Shown in pieces: positions 33,326-36,884 of a stretch of 36,884 bases of DNA (positions within the stretch are counted from its first letter, which is position 1; the number at the start of each line of letters is the position of its first letter). Both the position numbers and the translations under genes were made by a program. This DNA is from an uncultured Bacteroidales bacterium. GTDB lineage: Bacteria; Bacteroidota; Bacteroidia; Bacteroidales; P3. The notes below the pieces were generated by a model. It did no database searches and was not told the DNA's origin. It saw nothing but the letters and a program-made list of their open reading frames with translations. Location of the stretch: positions 1-36,884 of the forward strand of contig ONLW01000027.1 in assembly GCA_900318835.1 (NCBI GenBank). The letters run 5' to 3'.

Positions 33326-35566
33326 TTATAATTTTCTCAAGATGAAATCAGTCATCAGCTGGTAGAGATTCAAACGGGTGTTGCCCGTGTTGTCGTAGAT
33401 GCTGTGGTTCTTGTTGGGGTAGATGCGGAACTCGAACTGCTTGCCTGCATTTTCCAACTTCTCCACCATCTCGGCCGAGTTCTGGAAGTGGACATTATCG
33501 TCGCCCGTACCGTGAATCAGCAGGTAGTTGCCTTGCAGGCGCTCAGCGAAATTCAGCGGCGAGTTGTCGTCGTAGCCCTTGGCGTTGTCCTGCGGCAGGG
33601 CGAGGAAGCGCTCGGTGTAGATGTTGTCGTAGTAGCGCCAGTTCATCACGGGAGCCACGGCGATGGCGGCCTTGAAGACGTCGTTGCCCTTGAGGATGGA
33701 AAGCGTCGAGAGATAGCCTCCGAAGCTCCAGCCCCAGATGCCGATGCGGTCTTTGTCGACCCAGTTCTGCTGACCCAGCCAGCGGGCGGCCTCGATGGCG
33801 TCCTCGCACTCCATGCGGCCCAGGTCGCGATAGGTCTGCTTCTTGAAGTCTGCACCACGTCCGCCGGTACCACGTCCGTCGAAGCACATTACCACGTAAC
33901 CCTTCTCGGACAGCATGTGGTACCAGAAGTAGTCGTTGTAGCCGTAGCTGTTCGTCACTTGCTGGTTGCCGGGACCGCCGTAAACATAGATAAGCACAGG
34001 GTAGTTTGTTTGCTTGGCAGGGTCGAAGCCTTTCGGTGTAATCAGGTAGTAGTTTAGCAAAGTGCCGCGCGAGGTGCCAAAAGCTCCGAAGGTCTTACGT
34101 CCGGTGCCATAGTCGGCCATCTTCTGCTGCAATTCGGCGTTGTCCTGCAGAGTCTTTACCAGTTTGCCTTTGGCATCGTGAAGGGTGTAGACGGGGGCGT
34201 GGTTGGCGTCGCTCCAGGTGCAGATGTAGTATTTGCAGCCGTTGCTGAAGGTGGCATTGTAGGTGCCGAACCTTTTATGATTGAGGCAGGTCTTTTTCAG
34301 GTTCTTGCCACTGAAATCGACCATGTAGAGGCTCTTATTGATGGCGAGGTCCTCGCGACTGGTGTAGTATATGCGGCTGTTCTTGACGTCAATGCCGGGG
34401 ACGTCACAGACTTCCCAGTTGCCGCTGGTCAGCTGCTTCACCAGACTGCCGTTCATATCGTAGAGGTAGATGTGGCGGTATCCGTCCTTCTCGCTGGTGA
34501 TGAGCATCTGTTCCTTGGCCTTCTTTCCTTTACCAACGGTGATGAACTGCCACGTGTCGGGAACGTCGACATAGGTGTCGCAATGCTCGGCGTAGAGATT
34601 GGTGACGTCGTAGGCAAAGTCTTTGCTGTAGTTGGTGAAGTGGTAAGCAAGGATTTGCATGTTGTTCTGCAGGCGGTTCATAACCATCACGGCTAGCACG
34701 TCGGGGTCCTCGGTCCACTGGAAACGGGGAATGTATTCCCAGTCGGGCTTGCTGGTTCCAAGGTATCTAGCGGTATGGTTGAGTCCGAGGTTATAGACCC
34801 ACATGGTCACTTCGCTGTTGTCCTCGCCGGCCTTGGGGTACTTGTAGCGGTAGTCCTCGGGATAAAGGGCTCCCCACATCTGCATATTATACTCCTTCAC
34901 CTTGCTCTCGTCGAAGCGCATATAGGCTATCTTCTTCGAGTCGGGGCTCCACTGGAAGCCCTGCGTGATGGCAAACTCCTCCTCGTAGACCCAGTCGGTG
35001 GTGCCGTTGATGATCTCGTTCACCTTGCCGTCGGTGGTGATGGCGTGCTCTTCGAGCGAGGCGAGATCCATCCAGTAGAGGTTGTTGTCACGTACGAAGG
35101 CCACCTTGGTGCCGTCGGGGCTAAGGGTAGTCAGGCGCTGCTTGCCGGTCCTGCTAATCAGGGTAAAAGTCTTTTCTTGAACATCATAGATGTAGTAGTC
35201 GCTCACACCGCTGTGGCGGTAGATGGGCTCGAAGCCGCTGCTGAGGAGTATCTTCTGCTCGTCGGCGCTGAACTCGTAGCTCTCCATCGGGGGCAGGGGC
35301 TTGGCCTTCTTGCTCATCTGCGGAGTGTTGAAGAGGCACACGTCGGCCACCTTCTCGCCAGTGGCGTAGCTGTATTTGGCAATGCCTGTGCGGCTCATAG
35401 TGCAGTAGTGCTCGCCGTCGGCCATCGAGCGGATGGCTCCGATGCCTTTCGCACGGAACGTCCCCTTGGTCCAGATGTCCTCCAGCGTGATATTTTTCGT
35501 CTGGGCACTGGTCATACCAATGCCTGCCAATAGCGCAAATGCCATAAATACAAAGAGTTTCTTCAT
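33326..35566 (-). CDS. Dipeptidyl peptidase IV (S9 family)
   Basis: Serine exopeptidase that releases Xaa-Pro/Ala dipeptides. The 746-residue protein has a signal peptide (MKKLFVFMAFALLAGIGMTSAQ), an N-terminal beta-propeller of the DPPIV_N type with the substrate-anchoring DWVYEEEF, and a C-terminal alpha/beta hydrolase with the triad Ser in GWSFGGY (about 614), Asp in HGTGDDNVHF (about 689) and His in NKNHSIYD (about 721). Probably periplasmic or surface-located and used for dietary or host peptide uptake. The open frame extends ten codons upstream, but the signal peptide defines the start. First gene of the operon. Confidence 0.95.
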   Translation of the reverse strand: MKKLFVFMAFALLAGIGMTSAQTKNITLEDIWTKGTFRAKGIGAIRSMADGEHYCTMSRTGIAKYSYATGEKVADVCLFNTPQMSKKAKPLPPMESYEFSADEQKILLSSGFEPIYRHSGVSDYYIYDVQEKTFTLISRTGKQRLTTLSPDGTKVAFVRDNNLYWMDLASLEEHAITTDGKVNEIINGTTDWVYEEEFAITQGFQWSPDSKKIAYMRFDESKVKEYNMQMWGALYPEDYRYKYPKAGEDNSEVTMWVYNLGLNHTARYLGTSKPDWEYIPRFQWTEDPDVLAVMVMNRLQNNMQILAYHFTNYSKDFAYDVTNLYAEHCDTYVDVPDTWQFITVGKGKKAKEQMLITSEKDGYRHIYLYDMNGSLVKQLTSGNWEVCDVPGIDVKNSRIYYTSREDLAINKSLYMVDFSGKNLKKTCLNHKRFGTYNATFSNGCKYYICTWSDANHAPVYTLHDAKGKLVKTLQDNAELQQKMADYGTGRKTFGAFGTSRGTLLNYYLITPKGFDPAKQTNYPVLIYVYGGPGNQQVTNSYGYNDYFWYHMLSEKGYVVMCFDGRGTGGRGADFKKQTYRDLGRMECEDAIEAARWLGQQNWVDKDRIGIWGWSFGGYLSTLSILKGNDVFKAAIAVAPVMNWRYYDNIYTERFLALPQDNAKGYDDNSPLNFAERLQGNYLLIHGTGDDNVHFQNSAEMVEKLENAGKQFEFRIYPNKNHSIYDNTGNTRLNLYQLMTDFILRKL

Positions 35567-35601
35567 GTTATGTAGTTCGATTTTATAAATATTCAAAAAT
35601 G

Positions 35602-35609
35602 CAAATATA
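35602..35609 (-). promoter_or_regulatory. -7 box upstream of the DPP operon
   Basis: TATATTTG on the minus strand matches TAnnTTTG, 35 bases ahead of the DPP ATG. A TTG 17 bases further upstream (35627-35629) may be the -33 part. Confidence 0.65.
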
Positions 35610-35639
35610 CGTAATTTTTTTCATATCAAGAAAAGAAAA

Positions 35640-35751
35640 TGTAAACAGCTACTGCCTCCCATATCCCTATCATCCCCCTACCAACTCCTACTACGGTAGG
35701 AGTTGGTAGGGAGTTGGGTGGGAGTTGGTAAGGATATGGTATTAAGAATCA
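35640..35751 (-). repeat. 112-bp intergenic palindromic element, copy 4 (reverse, best stem)
   Basis: Reverse orientation; it ends TTAAGAATCA on the plus strand. The core ACTCCTACTACGGTAGGAGT extends to a perfect 16-bp stem (35676-35691 with 35696-35711) closed by TACG. The right arm is four 11-bp units (GGTAGGAGTTG, GTAGGGAGTTG, GGTGGGAGTTG, GTAAGGATATG). It lies between divergent DPP and tcdA. The remainder of this 302-base spacer has a 10-bp tandem pair, GTGTTTGTTC/T (35761-35780), and the TTTAAC motifs. Confidence 0.88.
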
Positions 35752-35810
35752 GTTATTTATGTGTTTGTTCGTGTTTGTTTTTGCTGTAAATCAGTTAGTT
35801 AAGTGGTGTG

Positions 35811-35837
35811 TTTAACTATATTTAACAACCTTTTGAC
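35811..35837. promoter_or_regulatory. TTTAAC motifs phased at 10 bp upstream of tcdA
   Basis: TTTAACTATA, TTTAACAACC and the weaker TTTTGACAAT follow one another at exact 10-base spacing, 32-58 bases ahead of the tcdA ATG. The pattern resembles that at 16064-16090. No TAnnTTTG box is evident for tcdA. Confidence 0.4.
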
Positions 35838-35868
35838 AATATTTTCGGTAGGGTGGCGTTATAAAATC

Positions 35869-36588
35869 ATGACTGAAAGAAAGGATATTTTTTCCCGCAC
35901 TGGGATGCTGGTGGGTGAGGAGGCGATGGAGCGGTTGTGGCGGACGCGCGTCATCATCTTCGGTGTCGGTGGTGTGGGTAGCTGGTGTGCCGAGGCTCTG
36001 GTACGCAGCGGGATAGGACACCTGACGCTGGTGGATTCAGATTGTGTGGATGGCTTCAATATCAACCGGCAGTTGCCGGCTCTCACCTCCACCATCGGTC
36101 GCCCCAAGGTTGATGTGCTCCGCGAACGTTTTCTGGATATCCATTCCGAGGCTGAAATCGTTGCTCGCCAGGAGCGCTTCACGGCCGATACGGCTGCGAG
36201 TTTTGAGATGGAAAAATTTGATTACGTGATAGATGCCATCGATAGCATCGCCGATAAGTTGGAGCTAATTTTGCTTGCGACAGCAAAAACTGAAGCAATC
36301 AAGCAATCAAGCAATCAAGCAATCTTTTACTCGTCGATGGGTGCCGCGCGCAAGATGGACCCCCTGCAGGTACGGGTGACGGAGTTCTGGAAGGTCGACG
36401 GCTGTCCGCTGGCGGCGACGCTCCGCAAGCGTATGCGTAAGCAGCAGCGCTTCCCAGAACGAAAATTCAAATGTGTTTGGTCGCCAGAAAGAAACGATGA
36501 TGCGGAACCCAAAGGTACTATGATGCCCGTCACGGCTACCTTCGGCCTAACGCTGGCCAGTCTGGTAATAAAAGATGTAACATTATGA
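35869..36588 (+). CDS. tcdA: tRNA threonylcarbamoyladenosine dehydratase (TcdA/CsdL, ThiF/E1-like)
   Basis: Cyclises t6A37 in ANN-decoding tRNAs using ATP. The 239-residue protein has the E1-like nucleotide fold GVGGVGSWCAEALVRSGIG (32-50), VDSDCVDGFNINRQ (55-68), IGRPKVDVLRER and SSMGAARKMDP. A stretch of about eleven residues (142-152, KTEAIKQSSNQ) between ELILLA and IFYSSMG is encoded by an 8-bp tandem repeat and is not expected from the family. The frame opens 66 bases upstream, but that part is intergenic; the ATG at MTERKDIFSRTGML matches known N-termini. Confidence 0.92.
   Translation: MTERKDIFSRTGMLVGEEAMERLWRTRVIIFGVGGVGSWCAEALVRSGIGHLTLVDSDCVDGFNINRQLPALTSTIGRPKVDVLRERFLDIHSEAEIVARQERFTADTAASFEMEKFDYVIDAIDSIADKLELILLATAKTEAIKQSSNQAIFYSSMGAARKMDPLQVRVTEFWKVDGCPLAATLRKRMRKQQRFPERKFKCVWSPERNDDAEPKGTMMPVTATFGLTLASLVIKDVTL
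36269..36324 (+). repeat. Inverted repeat plus 4 x 8-bp tandem repeat inside tcdA
   Basis: TTTTGCT-TGCGAC-AGCAAAA (36269-36288) is followed four bases later by four perfect copies of AAGCAATC (36293-36324). The unit length is not a multiple of three, so gain or loss of one or two units would shift the tcdA frame. Confidence 0.92.
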
Positions 36589-36884
36589 ATAACAGAGGAA
36601 AAGACATCTGCAAGGAGTTAAAGGCTGTGCGCAAGCGTATCGCCGAGGAAAACGGCATTGCGCTGGAGATTCCGGAATGCACGTACAAAGGCCCCTGCAA
36701 AGGTACCTGCCCGAGATGCGAGAGCGAGGTGCGGTACCTCGAGAACGCCTTGGCTCAGAAGATTCGCATGGGCAAGGTGGCCACAGTAGCGGGCCTTGCA
36801 CTGACGCTGGGAGTTACTGGTAGCGCTGTTGCACAAAGCACTGAGACAGAAAAATTACCGCCGTCGCACGAGCGGCAGGTGGAC
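36585..36884 (+). CDS. Cys-rich, membrane-anchored protein of unknown function, partial
   Basis: The first 100 codons are present; the gene continues past the window. The N-terminal 60 residues contain KDICKELKAVRKRIAEENG and a four-Cys cluster ECTYKGPCKGTCPRC (C32, C38, C42, C45), which could bind zinc or an iron-sulfur cluster, then a helix EVRYLENALAQKI. A hydrophobic segment (about 65-83) ending in AVAQS looks like a membrane helix or internal signal. I believe similar N-termini occur on several Bacteroidales envelope proteins, but I cannot name the family. The ATG overlaps the tcdA stop by four bases. Confidence 0.75.
   Translation, partial: MNNRGKDICKELKAVRKRIAEENGIALEIPECTYKGPCKGTCPRCESEVRYLENALAQKIRMGKVATVAGLALTLGVTGSAVAQSTETEKLPPSHERQVD

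Noticed and set aside
35696-35738. The 11-bp iterated arm as a possible CRISPR-like array
   Set aside because: Units are adjacent without spacers and only four in number; no cas genes are present.
1-36884. tRNA or rRNA genes
   Set aside because: No T-loop/anticodon arm combination or rRNA core sequence was seen in any spacer.

Overview
The window looks like a chromosomal segment of a gut- or rumen-type member of the order Bacteroidales, with moderately high GC. The evidence is promoter-like TAnnTTTG boxes, almost no Shine-Dalgarno sequences, a GldH-like lipoprotein, two type IX secretion (T9SS) C-terminal domains, a GWxTD-family protein, an acidic-leader OmpH/Skp homologue and a secreted DPP-IV peptidase. 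No tRNA, rRNA, CRISPR array, transposase or phage gene was seen. Genus cannot be assigned from the sequence alone.

Layout. (1) 1-5.5 kb, plus strand: the tail of a T9SS-type protein and its terminator, then a very tight operon dnaG - sigma54-type activator - aroA - miaA. (2) 5.8-16 kb, minus strand, read from right to left: a 994-residue T9SS cargo protein, asd, gldH-like and uvrC in a near gap-free operon; then a MORN-repeat lipoprotein with cca; then crotonase (crt) and 3-hydroxybutyryl-CoA dehydrogenase (hbd). (3) 16.4-30.4 kb, plus strand: topA, a glycosyltransferase fusion, a beta-barrel protein, coaD, recG, a short GNAT protein and mltG; then nadE, the GWxTD protein, an LpxL-like acyltransferase and a second family-2 glycosyltransferase. 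(4) 30.4-35.6 kb, minus strand: DPP-IV, a beta-barrel protein, gltX and ompH. (5) 35.9 kb to the end, plus strand: tcdA and the start of a Cys-rich membrane-anchored protein.

Most genes are housekeeping: replication and repair (dnaG, recG, uvrC, topA), tRNA synthesis and modification (miaA, cca, gltX, tcdA), cofactors (coaD, nadE), amino acids (aroA, asd) and envelope (mltG, LPLAT, glycosyltransferases, OmpH, porin-like proteins). The Crt/Hbd pair catalyses two consecutive steps between acetoacetyl-CoA and crotonyl-CoA, as in butyrate formation or its reversal.

The most unusual signal is non-coding. All four largest spacers carry a copy of one element of about 112 bp with a central CCTACC-GGTAGG palindrome and an arm built from 11-bp units, two copies in each orientation. 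Other oddities are an NAD synthetase whose glutaminase domain lacks two of its three catalytic residues; a glycosyltransferase fused to a sugar-phosphate-transferase domain with an internal deletion; a frame-sensitive 8-bp tandem repeat inside tcdA; REP-like palindromes inserted in frame in two genes; a terminator lying inside a convergent gene; and 10-bp phased TTTAAC motifs near two of the 112-bp elements.
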